A stretch of DNA of 64,000 bases from Burkholderiales bacterium (GCA_016191525.1 JACPOK010000031.1:1-64000); one strand, 5' to 3'. Shown: positions 30,122 through 40,877, counted from the first letter of the stretch. Translations and numbers: made by a program. The notes: a model not told the origin generated them from the sequence alone.

Positions 30122-31249
30122 ATGAAATTCCGGCTGTCCGCGGTTGCTGCACTTGCTTCACTTTCATTCGTCAGCGGCGCTTCGTTTGCCGCTGGCGGCG
30201 AGGGGTTGACCGTGCCGGTCAAGTTGCCTGCGTACGATGCGGCACGGCCTTCCTGCAGGGCGCCCACTGGATTGCAGAAAAAGCTGGTATTCGTGCAGGA
30301 CAACAGGCGCGAGTTCATGCAAGGCGCGGGACGCGGGCTGGAAGCCGCGGCGCGGGCGCGGGGCCTGGGCTTCAGCGTTGCCTTTGCCAACAATGATCCT
30401 GCGCTGATGATCAAACAGGTTGAGGGCATTGCGGCCGATAAAACGGGCGCGATTGTGGTGGCGCCGATAGATCCGCCATCGCTGGCACCGGCCCTGAAGA
30501 AAGTCATAGTCGCGGGCGCCTATGTGGGTGCCATCGTGCCGCCGCCGGCGACGACGGTGCTGAACGCGCCGCAATATCTGACCGGCAAGGTTCTGGCCGA
30601 AGCGGCGGCAAATTACATCCGCACGCGGCTTGGCGGAAAGGCCAAGGTTGTGCTGCTGACGCATGACAGCCTGCAATTCCTGGCGCCGCGATTCACCGCC
30701 ATGCGCGATACCCTGCGGGCACTGCCGGGCGTGACGATTGTGGCCGACATTTCGCCCGCCACGGTCGACAAGGAGGGCGGATACCGCACGATGAAGACGA
30801 TCCTGCTCGCGCAGCCGAATATCGATGTGGTGCTTGGCGCGGACACGGTGGTGCTGGGGGCGCTGGCGGCATTGCGCGAAACGGGCAAGGCGCGGGCGGA
30901 CCAGTTCCTGGGCGGCATCGACGGCGAGCAGGAAGCGGTCGTCGAAATCAAAAAAGGCGGCAGCCCCTACAAGGCGAGCATCAGCCTTGCTTCATCCATA
31001 TTCGGGTATGCGATGGGCCAGCAGGCCGCGGATTGGCTGGACGGAAAATCCATCCCGCAGGCAATGGATATTCTGCCCAGGGCGCTCACCAGCAGCAACA
31101 TCGCGGACTATGAACGCGATACGGCCGACCCGGGCGCGGTGTATGCCGATCCTTCGCGGCGCGCGACCTATCTGAAGATGTACGGCAACATCTGTTTCGA
31201 TACGCGCGAAAACTATATTAATTTCCCCTGGTCATCAGAAACCAGATAG
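30122..31249 (+). CDS. Sugar-type periplasmic binding protein (Peripla_BP_4-like, orphan)
   Basis: Signal peptide; KLVFVQDNRREFMQGAGRGLEAAARARGLGFSVAFANNDPALMIKQVEGIAADKTGAIVVAPIDPPSL. Confidence 0.87.
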   Translation: MKFRLSAVAALASLSFVSGASFAAGGEGLTVPVKLPAYDAARPSCRAPTGLQKKLVFVQDNRREFMQGAGRGLEAAARARGLGFSVAFANNDPALMIKQVEGIAADKTGAIVVAPIDPPSLAPALKKVIVAGAYVGAIVPPPATTVLNAPQYLTGKVLAEAAANYIRTRLGGKAKVVLLTHDSLQFLAPRFTAMRDTLRALPGVTIVADISPATVDKEGGYRTMKTILLAQPNIDVVLGADTVVLGALAALRETGKARADQFLGGIDGEQEAVVEIKKGGSPYKASISLASSIFGYAMGQQAADWLDGKSIPQAMDILPRALTSSNIADYERDTADPGAVYADPSRRATYLKMYGNICFDTRENYINFPWSSETR

Positions 31250-31251
31250 CG

Positions 31252-31614
31252 ATGACCGCCAACCCTTTCGTCATCCTCTACGTCGAGGACAACGACATGG
31301 TCCGCGAGTCGTTCGCCGAGCTGCTCGCCACTGCCGATCGCCGGGTCGTGTGTGTGGCTGACTGCGCCGGCGCGCGCGCGGCGTTGCGCGAGCAGAACGT
31401 GAACCTGCTGATGACTGACATCAACCTGCCCGACGGCTCGGGCCTCGGCCTGGCGCGCGAGGCGCTTGCGCAGAACCCGGGGCTGCCGGTGATTGTCTGC
31501 TCCGGGCAGGACTTGCGCGACGTCGCCCTGTCGCTCGGCCCTACCGCCCATTCGCTGATGAAGCCCTTCGGGCTGGACGAACTCGAGGCGCTGATCGAGC
31601 GGCTCGCGCAGTGA
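31252..31614 (+). CDS. Receiver-only response regulator
   Basis: ILYVEDNDMVRESFAELLA, LLMTDINLPDGSGL, SLMKPFGLDEL; no output domain. Confidence 0.93.
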   Translation: MTANPFVILYVEDNDMVRESFAELLATADRRVVCVADCAGARAALREQNVNLLMTDINLPDGSGLGLAREALAQNPGLPVIVCSGQDLRDVALSLGPTAHSLMKPFGLDELEALIERLAQ

Positions 31615-31640
31615 GCGACTAGACGGGTCGGCCCGGCGCC

Positions 31641-33146
31641 ATGTTGAAACGACGTACGATCCTCACCCGTTCGGCCCTGGCTGCTTTCGCAACCACCTCG
31701 CTGGCGCTGCCACAGGCTGCTCTGGCTCAGGGGAGGAAAGACACGCTGGTCATGGCCATGGCCCTGGAGCCGACTGGCCTGGACCCGACCGCCAGCGCGG
31801 CATCCGCTATCGCGGAAGTCACCCTGTACAACGTCTACGAAACCCTGACCAAAATCAACTCCGATGGCAGCGTCTCGCCGCTGCTCGCCGAAAGCTGGGA
31901 AGTCTCGCCCGACCTGCGCACCTATACGTTCAAGCTCCGCAAAGGAGTGAGGTTCCAGAATGGCGAGCCCTTCAATGCCCAGGCGGTGAAGTTCTCCTTC
32001 CAGCGCGCAGGCAGCGATAAAAGCACCAACAAGGACAAGCGCACCTTCGCCACCATGGAGAGCGTGACTGCGTTCGATGAGCACACGGTGGTGATCATCA
32101 ACAGGGAACTCGATCCCGACTTCCTGTTCCTGATGGGCCAGGCGACGGCCATCATCGTCGAGCCCAGGAGCGTTGAAGACAACGCCAACAAGCCCGTGGG
32201 CACCGGCCCCTACAAAGTGGACAACTGGAGCAAGGGCTCATCCGTCACGCTGAGCAAGTGGGACGGCTTTCGCAATGCCGCCGGAGTCAGGATCAGGAAG
32301 GTCGTATTCCGCTTCATCCCCGATCCGGCCGCGCAGATCGCCGCGCTGTTGTCGGGTGACGTGGATGCTTTCCCGCGCGTGGCCGCCGGGCGCAGCATGC
32401 CGCGAATTAAAAGCGACCCACGCTTTCAGGTGATCCTGAGTGGATCGCGCGCCAAGACCATCCTGGCGATCAATAACAAGAAGAAGCCGCTGGACGACGT
32501 GCGCGTGCGCCGCGCCATCGCCATGGCCATCGACCGCAAAGCAGTGATCGAAGGCGCGGCTGAAGGTTATGGCACACCCATTGGTGCGCATTACGTGCCC
32601 GGCGCGCCCGGTTATGTGGATGTAACGGCGGTGAACCCTTACAACGTCGAGAAGGCCAGGGCCTTGCTGAAGGAAGCCGGCGTGAGCACGCCGCTTGAGC
32701 TGTCCATGCCGCTGGCCCCGCCGCCTTATGCACGCCAGGGCGGCGAAGTCATCGCGGCCCAGCTCGCCAGGATCGGCATCATCGTCAAAATACAGAATGT
32801 CGAAATGGCGCAGTGGCTCAGCGGCGTCTACGCAAACAAGAACTATGACGTGACGCTTATCTCGCATGCGGAGCCATTCGACATGGGCAATTTCTCCAGG
32901 CCGGGCTATTACTGGAACTACGATTCGCCCAGGTTCGCGGACCTCTACAACAAGTACAAGAACGCGCCGCGCGCGGCCGACCGCATCAAACTGGTGGGAG
33001 ACATTCAGCGCCTTTTGGCGGAAGACTCTGTCCACGCATTCCTGTACCAGCCTCAATGGATTACGGTGGCAAACAAGAATATCAAAGGGCTATGGAAAGA
33101 TATGCCGATCTTCGTCAATGACGTGTCCGCGCTTTCCTGGTCCTGA
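31641..33146 (+). CDS. Peptide/nickel-type ABC substrate-binding protein (SBP_bac_5, orphan)
   Basis: SPLLAESWEVSPDLRTYTFKLRKGVRFQNGEPFNAQAVKFSFQR. Confidence 0.93.
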   Translation: MLKRRTILTRSALAAFATTSLALPQAALAQGRKDTLVMAMALEPTGLDPTASAASAIAEVTLYNVYETLTKINSDGSVSPLLAESWEVSPDLRTYTFKLRKGVRFQNGEPFNAQAVKFSFQRAGSDKSTNKDKRTFATMESVTAFDEHTVVIINRELDPDFLFLMGQATAIIVEPRSVEDNANKPVGTGPYKVDNWSKGSSVTLSKWDGFRNAAGVRIRKVVFRFIPDPAAQIAALLSGDVDAFPRVAAGRSMPRIKSDPRFQVILSGSRAKTILAINNKKKPLDDVRVRRAIAMAIDRKAVIEGAAEGYGTPIGAHYVPGAPGYVDVTAVNPYNVEKARALLKEAGVSTPLELSMPLAPPPYARQGGEVIAAQLARIGIIVKIQNVEMAQWLSGVYANKNYDVTLISHAEPFDMGNFSRPGYYWNYDSPRFADLYNKYKNAPRAADRIKLVGDIQRLLAEDSVHAFLYQPQWITVANKNIKGLWKDMPIFVNDVSALSWS

Positions 33147-33250
33147 CTATTTCAACAAAACTTGAAATATGGAGGGGTGGGGTTGCCCGGGCGGGGGAAA
33201 AAAAGGCTTCCCGGGGCCCATGAGTCGGAAATCCGCAACGCAGCATTGGT

Positions 33251-33284
33251 GCGGCTTGCGGGCAATTTTCGGCCCGCAAGCCGC
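33251..33284. terminator. Strong stem-loop downstream of the peptide-binding protein (no clear U-tract)
   Basis: 13-bp perfect arms gcggcttgcgggc / gcccgcaagccgc, 8-nt loop. Confidence 0.5.
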
Positions 33285-33428
33285 ATGGATAGTGCGTGTG
33301 AGCCCTGCGCCGATTGCCCTTCGCGGGCGCCAAACTGTGGTTTTCCTCACGGCTAGTGTCGCTCTTGCACATCGGCAAGCCTTGCTTTACATCCGGGAAA
33401 CACCCCGCCGCTAGAGTCGTGCGCTCTT

Positions 33429-34610
33429 ATGAGCCGCTACAACTTCCTCGCCGCCGCATTCCTCTCGCTTTTCCTTGCCGCCTGCGGAGGGGGAGGAGCC
33501 AATCCCCCGGTGCCGGTCGTCCCGGTCACGGACGGCAATCCGCCGGGCCCCGGCCAGTTCCTCAGCGCTGTTCTCGTCAAGACGATCAGCGCCGCCCAGG
33601 TCTCCTCCGCGCTCGCGGACGCCGGCGACGCGGCGTTTCTCGCCGCGCCGCGCTATGCGGTCCAGGCCTGGCGCCTGACCTATGTCACGGTGGACGCGGA
33701 CGGCAGGCAGGTCGTCGCTTCGGGCCTGGTCGGCGTTCCGCAAAAGGCCGCGAACGCGGTCAGCCCGGTCCTGAGCTATCAGCACGCCACCATCAAGACG
33801 CAGGCCGATGCGCCGAGCAGCCTCACAAGTCTGGGCGATCCGCCGGTGGTGCTGGCTTCGCTGGGGTACATCGTGGAGGCGGCCGACTACGTCGGGTTCG
33901 GCGTGTCGGCGGGCGTGCCGCATCCGTACCTGATGTCGGCGCCGTCCGCGTCGGCGGTGGTCGACTTCCTCACGGCGTCAAAATACTGGCGGCAGGCACA
34001 GCATGTGGCGGACAACAAGCAGCTGTTCCTCACGGGGTATTCCGAAGGCGGCTATGTCACCGTCGCCGCGCAGCGGGCGCTGCAAGCCGGCACGTCGGCT
34101 CATCGCAGCGAGCTGGTCCGCGTCGTCGCAGGCGACGGCCCGTACGACGTGGGCGCCACCCTGGACCAGCTGCTCGAGATCATGCGGACGGATTATTTTC
34201 CGCTGGGCTACGTGCTCAACCCCGGCTTCCTGAGGTTGCTGGGCAGTGAGGACCGCCGCCACGCGCGTGACATCCTGCTGGCGCTGCTGATCGGCGTCGA
34301 TCCCTCCGTCGTCTACTCGCCGACGGTGATCGACAACTTCCTGAACGACAACCGCGCCGCCATCGACACTCTGAGCAGCGTCTACGACTGGGCGCCGGAG
34401 GTGCCGCTGGACCTGTTCCACGGCCGCGACGACCGCACGGTTCCGTACGTGAGCGCCACCCGCACGCTGCAGGCCATGCAGGCGCGCGGTGCCGGCGGCC
34501 GGGTCACGTTGACGGACTGCGTCGCGCAGCCGGCCGGCCACTCGCAGTGCGTGCTGCCGTACTGGCGGTTTGTGCTGGGGCGGTTCGGCAGCGTGGCGAA
34601 GGATCTGTGA
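33429..34610 (+). CDS. Secretory-lipase-like alpha/beta hydrolase, predicted lipoprotein
   Basis: Lipobox FLAACGGGG; GYSEGGYVTVAAQRAL nucleophile elbow; HGRDDRTVPY. Confidence 0.85.
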   Translation: MSRYNFLAAAFLSLFLAACGGGGANPPVPVVPVTDGNPPGPGQFLSAVLVKTISAAQVSSALADAGDAAFLAAPRYAVQAWRLTYVTVDADGRQVVASGLVGVPQKAANAVSPVLSYQHATIKTQADAPSSLTSLGDPPVVLASLGYIVEAADYVGFGVSAGVPHPYLMSAPSASAVVDFLTASKYWRQAQHVADNKQLFLTGYSEGGYVTVAAQRALQAGTSAHRSELVRVVAGDGPYDVGATLDQLLEIMRTDYFPLGYVLNPGFLRLLGSEDRRHARDILLALLIGVDPSVVYSPTVIDNFLNDNRAAIDTLSSVYDWAPEVPLDLFHGRDDRTVPYVSATRTLQAMQARGAGGRVTLTDCVAQPAGHSQCVLPYWRFVLGRFGSVAKDL

Positions 34611-34630
34611 TTTTCAGCAGGACGCGAGTT

Positions 34631-34658
34631 ACGTCGGCTCCCGGCCAATAGCAGACAT
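34631..34658. repeat. Short imperfect palindrome between convergent genes
   Basis: acgtcggct-N10-agcagacat, arms complementary at 7 of 9 positions. Confidence 0.45.
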
Positions 34659-34686
34659 CCGCGGGGGCTGACTCGACGCTGCGCCC

Positions 34687-35724
34687 CTATCGCGAATCAA
34701 ACAAGTGCCTGCGGAAGAACTCCGCCACGCGCACGTAAGCCTCGACGCGCCGCGCATCATCGACAGCCGCGTTTCTTTCCCCGCCACGCACGCCCGCGGT
34801 CGCCTTCGCGATCGGCTCGGGCCATGGCGCGAGCAGGTCGAGGTGCGAGGCGCCGGGTATCGAGTCGATGCGTACGCAGGCACCGCAGGACTTGAGCACC
34901 TGAGCCGAGTGGTAGACGGGATTGAGCATGCGGTCGGCCTGTGCCTCGACGATCCCGACCGGGATCCGGATCGCGGCCAGGCTTGCCGGCGTGAGGATCG
35001 CGCCGACGGGCACCGCCGCCACGGTGGCCGCGACCCGAGGGTCACGAGCGCGCATCCCCGCCTCCAGGTCTTCAGCGCCTGGCGGCAGCGGCCCCAAATA
35101 CGCGCGCATCAACTGGGCATCAGCTTCCGCCGCAGATGGCCGCCCGCTGAGGCAAAGGCTCGCATCGTCGGTGGCGTGCGCCGCACAATGGCGAAAGACG
35201 GTCGCGAGGTTCCAATCCGCGCCCGCCAGCAGCAGCCCGGTCAACCCGCCCGCGGACATTCCATAGACGCCTACCTTGTCGGTGTTGACCAGCGGTCCAA
35301 AGCGGGCGTCCCGGCTCACCGCGTCGATAGCGCGACTGATTTCCCTCGGTCTGCGCTTCCAGGATTCAGGCCCGGCGTCGCCGGTCTCGTGCCAGTTGTC
35401 GCCCCGATGTTCGGGAATTGCAACCACGAACCCCGCGCCCGCTAGCGTGCTCGCCAATAGAAAATTGGTCATCACCCAGTCGCGCGAGCCATGCGAGATC
35501 ATGACCAGCCGGCCGTTGCCGCGCCGGGCGGGCGCGTCCAGCGCGGCGTCGATCTCGAATGGACCGAGCCGTAGCACGGTCGCCGGCGTTGCGGCCGGGT
35601 AGACGACGGTGATCGGCGCCGTGTCGCCGGGGATCCCCGTGATACCCACCTGGGCGAATGCGCTCCCACATAGCACCAGGCATGTGCACAATCCTGCGAG
35701 CAACGGGAGGCGGAAGTTCGGCAT
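34687..35724 (-). CDS. Alpha/beta hydrolase (dienelactone hydrolase/PAF-AH-like), exported
   Basis: Signal peptide MPNFRLPLLAGLCTCLVLCGSAFAQ; GVYGMSAGGLTGLLL. Confidence 0.82.
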   Translation of the reverse strand: MPNFRLPLLAGLCTCLVLCGSAFAQVGITGIPGDTAPITVVYPAATPATVLRLGPFEIDAALDAPARRGNGRLVMISHGSRDWVMTNFLLASTLAGAGFVVAIPEHRGDNWHETGDAGPESWKRRPREISRAIDAVSRDARFGPLVNTDKVGVYGMSAGGLTGLLLAGADWNLATVFRHCAAHATDDASLCLSGRPSAAEADAQLMRAYLGPLPPGAEDLEAGMRARDPRVAATVAAVPVGAILTPASLAAIRIPVGIVEAQADRMLNPVYHSAQVLKSCGACVRIDSIPGASHLDLLAPWPEPIAKATAGVRGGERNAAVDDARRVEAYVRVAEFFRRHLFDSR

Positions 35725-35912
35725 TGGGTGTAGAAGTGGAGCCACGTTATCACGTCCGTTCTGCGTCGAAGCAGACTTGACGCTGACGCGAGCCACTGCT
35801 GACTTGGCGCTCCATAGACTTCGATACCATCTGGCTCAGCCGGATACCTCCTGCCACCGATATCGCGCCTTTGTGCGCTGCCCCCGCTTGCCTGAGATGC
35901 CAACCTTTCGTC

Positions 35913-36395
35913 ATGGATAAATTCTTGCTGCAACAGCAGGTGGTGAAACGGCTCGCCGAAGACCTGCTGCAAGCCGAACAGGCAGTGCGGGCGGCTCATG
36001 AAACGGCGACCCACGAAGAAAACGTCGCCGAAAACAAATACGACACATTGGGACTTGAAGCCGCCTACCTGGCCACCGGCCAGGTTCGGCGCGCGGAAGC
36101 GATCCGCAAGGCGCTGGCCAATTGGCGCCAGTTCCGCCCGCGTCCCTACGACGCCAGCAAAGGCATACAGCTCGGCGCGCTGGTCTGCCTGATCGATTCC
36201 GGCGACAGGCAGCAACACTTCTTTCTCGGCCCGGATGGGGGCAGCATGAAGTTGGTCATCGGCACCCAGCTCGTTCAGGTCATCAGCAGCGAAGCCCCTT
36301 TGGGAAGCGCCATGCTGGGCAAATGCGAGGGTGATGAGGTGTCGATACAGGTCGCTCCAGTCCGACAGCAGTTTGAGGTGCTGCGGGTTCAGTGA
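35913..36395 (+). CDS. GreA/GreB-family C-terminal domain protein
   Basis: NKYDTLGLEAAYLATGQVRRAEAIRKAL coiled coil; C-terminal LGSAMLGKCEGDEVSIQV. Confidence 0.8.
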   Translation: MDKFLLQQQVVKRLAEDLLQAEQAVRAAHETATHEENVAENKYDTLGLEAAYLATGQVRRAEAIRKALANWRQFRPRPYDASKGIQLGALVCLIDSGDRQQHFFLGPDGGSMKLVIGTQLVQVISSEAPLGSAMLGKCEGDEVSIQVAPVRQQFEVLRVQ

Positions 36396-36455
36396 AAGCT
36401 GCCCCGAAGCGCACCCAGCCTGCGTGAGCCGCTATTGATTTGGTAGCGGCTGCCA
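36396..36455 (+). repeat. Interspersed palindromic repeat, copy B
   Basis: gcgcacccagcctgcgtgagccgctattgatttggtagcggc; overlaps the stop codon (36432-36434) of the RND-OMF gene. Confidence 0.65.
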
Positions 36456-39400
36456 GCTGCCCGCGATGTTCTTGAGCAACTGGTTGGTGGCGGCCAGGCG
36501 GCGGGTGCGGGCATCGAGCAGGCTGCGTTCGGCCGACAGCGCCGTGGTCTGCGCGGCCACCACGTTCAGGTAGCTCACCGTGCCGGCGCGGTACTGGTTG
36601 GTGGTGATCTCCAGCGCGCGCCGCGCTTCCACCAGCGACTCTTCCAGCAGCGCCGTTTCCTGCTGCAGCGTCGCTGCCAGCACCAGGTTGTCTTCCACTT
36701 CCTGCATGGCGGTGAGCACGGTCTGCCGGTAAGTGGCTGCGGCCTGGTCGGTCGCGGCCTGTGCGCTGGCCACGCCGGCGCGGCGGGCGCCGCCGTCGAA
36801 GGCCGCCAGCGCAATCGCCGGGCCGATGGACCAGAACAGGTTGGGCGCGGAAACCAGATTGGCCAATGCGTTGCCGCGGTAGCCTGCGCCGGCCGACAGC
36901 GTGACGGCCGGGAAGAAAGCCGCTTCGGCCGCGCCGACCTGCGCATTGGCTGCAGCCACCCGGCGTTCGGCAGCGGCGATGTCGGGGCGGCGCTCCAGCA
37001 ATTGCGCGGGCAGTTGCACCGGCACCTCGGGCGAAACCGGCAGCCGCGCATTGGCCTCCAGCGTGAACAGCGAGGGCGCCTTGCCCAGCAGCACGGCCAG
37101 CGCATGCTCCAGCTGCGCGCGGCTGCTGCGTGCTTCCACCCACTGCGCCTGCGCCGACTTCAGCTGCGTCTGCGCCTGCGCGATGTCGGCTGCGGAAACG
37201 ATGCCAACGCGGTAGCGGTCCTGCGTCATCACCAGCGAGCGGCTGTAGGCCTGCACGGCGTTGTCCAGCAGCGCGGCCTGCGCTTCGGCGGCGCGCAGCG
37301 AGAAATAGGTTTGCGCCAGCGCCGCCTGCAGCGACAGGCGCACGGCCGCCAGGTCGGCGCTGCTGGCTTCCAGCCGCGCCTGCGCGCTGTCCACCTGCGC
37401 GCCGATGCGGCCCCACAGGTCCAGCTCCCAGCTGGCGTTGCCGCTGAGCGAGACAGTGTTCTCCGGCCCGCCGGGCAGCGATGCGGAGCGGCTGCGCGAA
37501 GCCGCGAGGCCCGCGCCGAAGGTCGGGAACAGCGAGGCGCGGCTGGCGTCCAGCGCGGCGCGCGCACCGCGGTACTGCGCCAAGGCGGACTTGAGATTCT
37601 CGTTGCCCACGACCAGCTGGCCCTGCAGGCCGTTGAGCGTTTCGTCGCCGTACAGGCGCCACCATTCGCCGGGCACCGGCGGGCGCGCGGTGGCGGGCTG
37701 GAACAGCGCCGCTTCCTTGAACGCGGCGGGCACTTCGGTGGCGGGCTTCTGGTAGGGCGGCGTGGCACTGCAGGCGGCAAGCACCGCGGCCGCGCCGATG
37801 ATGGCTGCCGGGCGCCGCAGCCGCAACGCGCGCAGCCGCAGCCGGTCGATGGCCACATACACCACCGGCGTGGTGTACAGCGTGAGAAGTTGGCTGAGGA
37901 TGAGGCCGCCCACCACCGCGATGCCCAGCGGCTGGCGCAGCTCGGCGCCGTCGCCGGTGCCCAGCGCCAGCGGCATGGCGCCGAAGATGGCGGCCACCGT
38001 GGTCATCAGGATGGGCCGCACGCGCAGCTTGGCGGCCTTGTAGATGGCCTGCGCTGAACTCAGGTGGCCGCGGCGCTGCCGCTCGATGGCGAAGTCGATC
38101 ATCATGATGGCGTTTTTCTTGACGATGCCGATCAACAGGATCACCCCGATCAGCGCGATGATGGAAAACTCGGTCTTGAACATCATCAGCGCCAGCAGGG
38201 CGCCGACGCCGGCCGAGGGCAGGGTGGAGAGAATGGTGATGGGGTGGACCAGGCTCTCATACAGGATGCCCAGCACCAGGTAGATCGTCACCAGCGCCGC
38301 CAGGATCAAGAGCGGCTGGCTGTCCAGCGACTGCGCGAAGGCCCGCGCAGTGCCCTGGAAGGTGCCGCGGATGGAGACCGGCACGCCCAGTTCGGCCATG
38401 GCGTTGCGAACCGCGTCGCTGGCCTCCGAAAGCGACACGCCCAGCGGCAGGTTGAAGCTGATGGTGGAGGCCGGCGTGCCCGCCTGGTGCGCCACGGCCA
38501 GCGGCGTGCTGGTGGCTTCCTGCCGCGCGAAGGCCGACAGCGGCACGCGGTTGCCGGTGTTGGAGATGAAGAACAGGTTGCGCAGCGAATCGGGTCCCTG
38601 CAGGTATTGCGGCGCCAGCTCCAGCACCACGCGGTACTGGTTCAGCGGGTTGTAGATCACGCCCACCTGGCGCTGGCCGAAGGCGTTGTTCAGCGTGGCG
38701 TCGATGGTGCGCACCGACAGGCCCATGCGCATGGCGGCATCACGGTCCAGCACCAGCGTGGTCTGCTGGCCGCGGTCCTGCACGTCGCTGTTGACGTCGG
38801 CCAGCTCGGGCAGCTTCATCAGCGCCTGGCGGATGCGGCCTTCCCACAGGCGCAGGTCTTCCAGGTCGTCGGACTGCAGGGTGAACTGGTACTGGGCATT
38901 GGCCTGGCGCCCGCCGATGCGGATGTCCTGCACCGGCACCAGGAACAGGTTGGCGCCCGGCTCCTTGGCCAGCTTGATGCGCAGCCGCGCCACCACCTGG
39001 TCGGCCGTGACGTCGCGCTGCGAAACCGGCTTGAGCGCCATGAACATCTGCGCCGTGTTGCGCGCCGAGCCGCCGGTGAAACCGGTGACGTTCTCCACCG
39101 CCGGGTCGGCCCGCACCACGGCCAGGAACCGGTCCAGCCGCTGCTGCATGGCCTGGAACGAGGTGGCCTGGTCGGCCTGGATGAAGCCCGCGATGCGGCC
39201 CGTGTCCTGCTGCGGGAAGAAGCCCTTGGCGATGGCGCCATACAGGTACACGTTCAGCGCTATCACGCCCGCGAACACCAGCAGCACCAGCGGCTGCCAG
39301 CGCAGCGCGCCCGCCAGCGAGCGCCGGTAGCCGCGCAGGATGGCGCGCTGCACGCGCGCCGCCCAGCGCGCCAGGCGCGAAGGCGCCTTGTTGCGCGCGG

Positions 39401-40877
39401 GCGGCTTGAGCAGCGCCGCGCACATCATGGGCGTGGTGGTGAGCGACACCACCATCGAGACCAGGATGGCAGCCGACAGCACCACGGCGAATTCGCGGAA
39501 CAGGCGCCCCACGATGCCGCCCATCAGCAGGATGGGAATGAACACCGCGATCAGCGACAGGCTGATCGACACCACGGTGAAGCCGATCTCGCGCGCGCCG
39601 TCCAGCGCCGCCTGCAGCGCGGTCTTGCCGCGCTCCATGTGGCGCGAGATGTTTTCCAGCACCACGATGGCGTCGTCCACCACAAAGCCGGTGGCCACGG
39701 TCAGCGCCATCAGCGACAGGTTGTCCAGGCTGTAGCCGCACAGGTACATCACGGCAAAGGTGCCCGCCAGCGACACCGGCACCGCCACGCTGGGCACCAG
39801 GGCGGCGCGCACGTTGCGCAGGAACAGGAACACCACCAGGATCACCAGCGCCACCGAGATCGCCAGCGCCCGCTCCACCTCGCGCAGGGAGGCGCGGATG
39901 GTGGTGGTGCGGTCGGTCACCACTTTCAGGTCGATGGAGGCGGGGATGGAGGCCTGCAACCGCGGCAGCAGCACGCGCACCCGGTCCACCGCCTCGATGA
40001 TGTTGGCGCCGGGCTGCTTGAACAGCAGCAGCAGGATGGAAGGCTTGCCGTCGGCCACGCCGTAGTTGCGCACGTCCTGCACCGAATCGATCACCTCGGC
40101 CACGTCGCGCAGCTGCACCGCGCTGCCGTTGCGGTAGCGCACGATCAGCGGCGCGTATTCGGCGGCGGTGCGGGCCTGGTCGTTGGCGTCGATCTGCCAG
40201 TAGCGGGTGGCGTCTTCCACCGCGCCCTTGGGCCGGTTGCTGTTGGTGGCCACCACCGCCACGCGGATGTCTTCCAGCGAGATGCCGTTGGACGCCAGCT
40301 TGTTGGGGTCGGCCTCGATGCGCACGGCCGGCAGCGCGCCGCCGCCGATCACCACCTGGCCGATGCCGTCCACCTGCGCCAGGCTCTGCGCCAGCACGGT
40401 GGAGGCCGCGTCGTACATCTGGCCGCGCGTGAGAATGTCGGACGTCAGCGAGACGATCATGATCGGCGCCTCGGCCGGGTTCACCTTGCGGTAGCTCGGG
40501 TTGCTGGGCATGCCGGTGGGCAGCAGGGTGCGCGCGGCGTTGATGGCGGCCTGCACCTCGCGCGCCGCGCCGTTGATGTCGCGGTTCAGATCGAACTGCA
40601 GCACGATGCGGGTGTTGCCCAGCGACGAGGAAGAGGTGATCTCGTTGACGCCCGCGATGGCGCCCAGCGCCCGCTCCAGCGGCGTGGCCACCGTGGAGGC
40701 CATGGTGTCGGGGCTTGCGCCCGGCAGCGAGGCCGACACCGAGATGGTGGGAAAGTCCACCTTGGGCAGCGGCGCCACCGGCAGCAGGAAGAAGCTGATG
40801 GCGCCGGCCAGCGCCACGCCGATGGTCACCAGCGTGGTGGCCACCGGCCGGCGGATGAAAGGCTCGCAGAAATTCAC
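36432..40877 (-). CDS. RND efflux permease (MdtC-like) fused in frame to an OprM/NodT-type outer membrane efflux lipoprotein
   Basis: 1481-aa uninterrupted ORF. Residues ~1-1015 are RND permease (ends [14 protein letters not shown]); then [22 protein letters not shown] lipobox (Cys ~1036, codon 37770-37772) and a full OMF region ([17 protein letters not shown]...[11 protein letters not shown]). Confidence 0.93.
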   Translation of the reverse strand: MNFCEPFIRRPVATTLVTIGVALAGAISFFLLPVAPLPKVDFPTISVSASLPGASPDTMASTVATPLERALGAIAGVNEITSSSSLGNTRIVLQFDLNRDINGAAREVQAAINAARTLLPTGMPSNPSYRKVNPAEAPIMIVSLTSDILTRGQMYDAASTVLAQSLAQVDGIGQVVIGGGALPAVRIEADPNKLASNGISLEDIRVAVVATNSNRPKGAVEDATRYWQIDANDQARTAAEYAPLIVRYRNGSAVQLRDVAEVIDSVQDVRNYGVADGKPSILLLLFKQPGANIIEAVDRVRVLLPRLQASIPASIDLKVVTDRTTTIRASLREVERALAISVALVILVVFLFLRNVRAALVPSVAVPVSLAGTFAVMYLCGYSLDNLSLMALTVATGFVVDDAIVVLENISRHMERGKTALQAALDGAREIGFTVVSISLSLIAVFIPILLMGGIVGRLFREFAVVLSAAILVSMVVSLTTTPMMCAALLKPPARNKAPSRLARWAARVQRAILRGYRRSLAGALRWQPLVLLVFAGVIALNVYLYGAIAKGFFPQQDTGRIAGFIQADQATSFQAMQQRLDRFLAVVRADPAVENVTGFTGGSARNTAQMFMALKPVSQRDVTADQVVARLRIKLAKEPGANLFLVPVQDIRIGGRQANAQYQFTLQSDDLEDLRLWEGRIRQALMKLPELADVNSDVQDRGQQTTLVLDRDAAMRMGLSVRTIDATLNNAFGQRQVGVIYNPLNQYRVVLELAPQYLQGPDSLRNLFFISNTGNRVPLSAFARQEATSTPLAVAHQAGTPASTISFNLPLGVSLSEASDAVRNAMAELGVPVSIRGTFQGTARAFAQSLDSQPLLILAALVTIYLVLGILYESLVHPITILSTLPSAGVGALLALMMFKTEFSIIALIGVILLIGIVKKNAIMMIDFAIERQRRGHLSSAQAIYKAAKLRVRPILMTTVAAIFGAMPLALGTGDGAELRQPLGIAVVGGLILSQLLTLYTTPVVYVAIDRLRLRALRLRRPAAIIGAAAVLAACSATPPYQKPATEVPAAFKEAALFQPATARPPVPGEWWRLYGDETLNGLQGQLVVGNENLKSALAQYRGARAALDASRASLFPTFGAGLAASRSRSASLPGGPENTVSLSGNASWELDLWGRIGAQVDSAQARLEASSADLAAVRLSLQAALAQTYFSLRAAEAQAALLDNAVQAYSRSLVMTQDRYRVGIVSAADIAQAQTQLKSAQAQWVEARSSRAQLEHALAVLLGKAPSLFTLEANARLPVSPEVPVQLPAQLLERRPDIAAAERRVAAANAQVGAAEAAFFPAVTLSAGAGYRGNALANLVSAPNLFWSIGPAIALAAFDGGARRAGVASAQAATDQAAATYRQTVLTAMQEVEDNLVLAATLQQETALLEESLVEARRALEITTNQYRAGTVSYLNVVAAQTTALSAERSLLDARTRRLAATNQLLKNIAGSWQPLPNQ

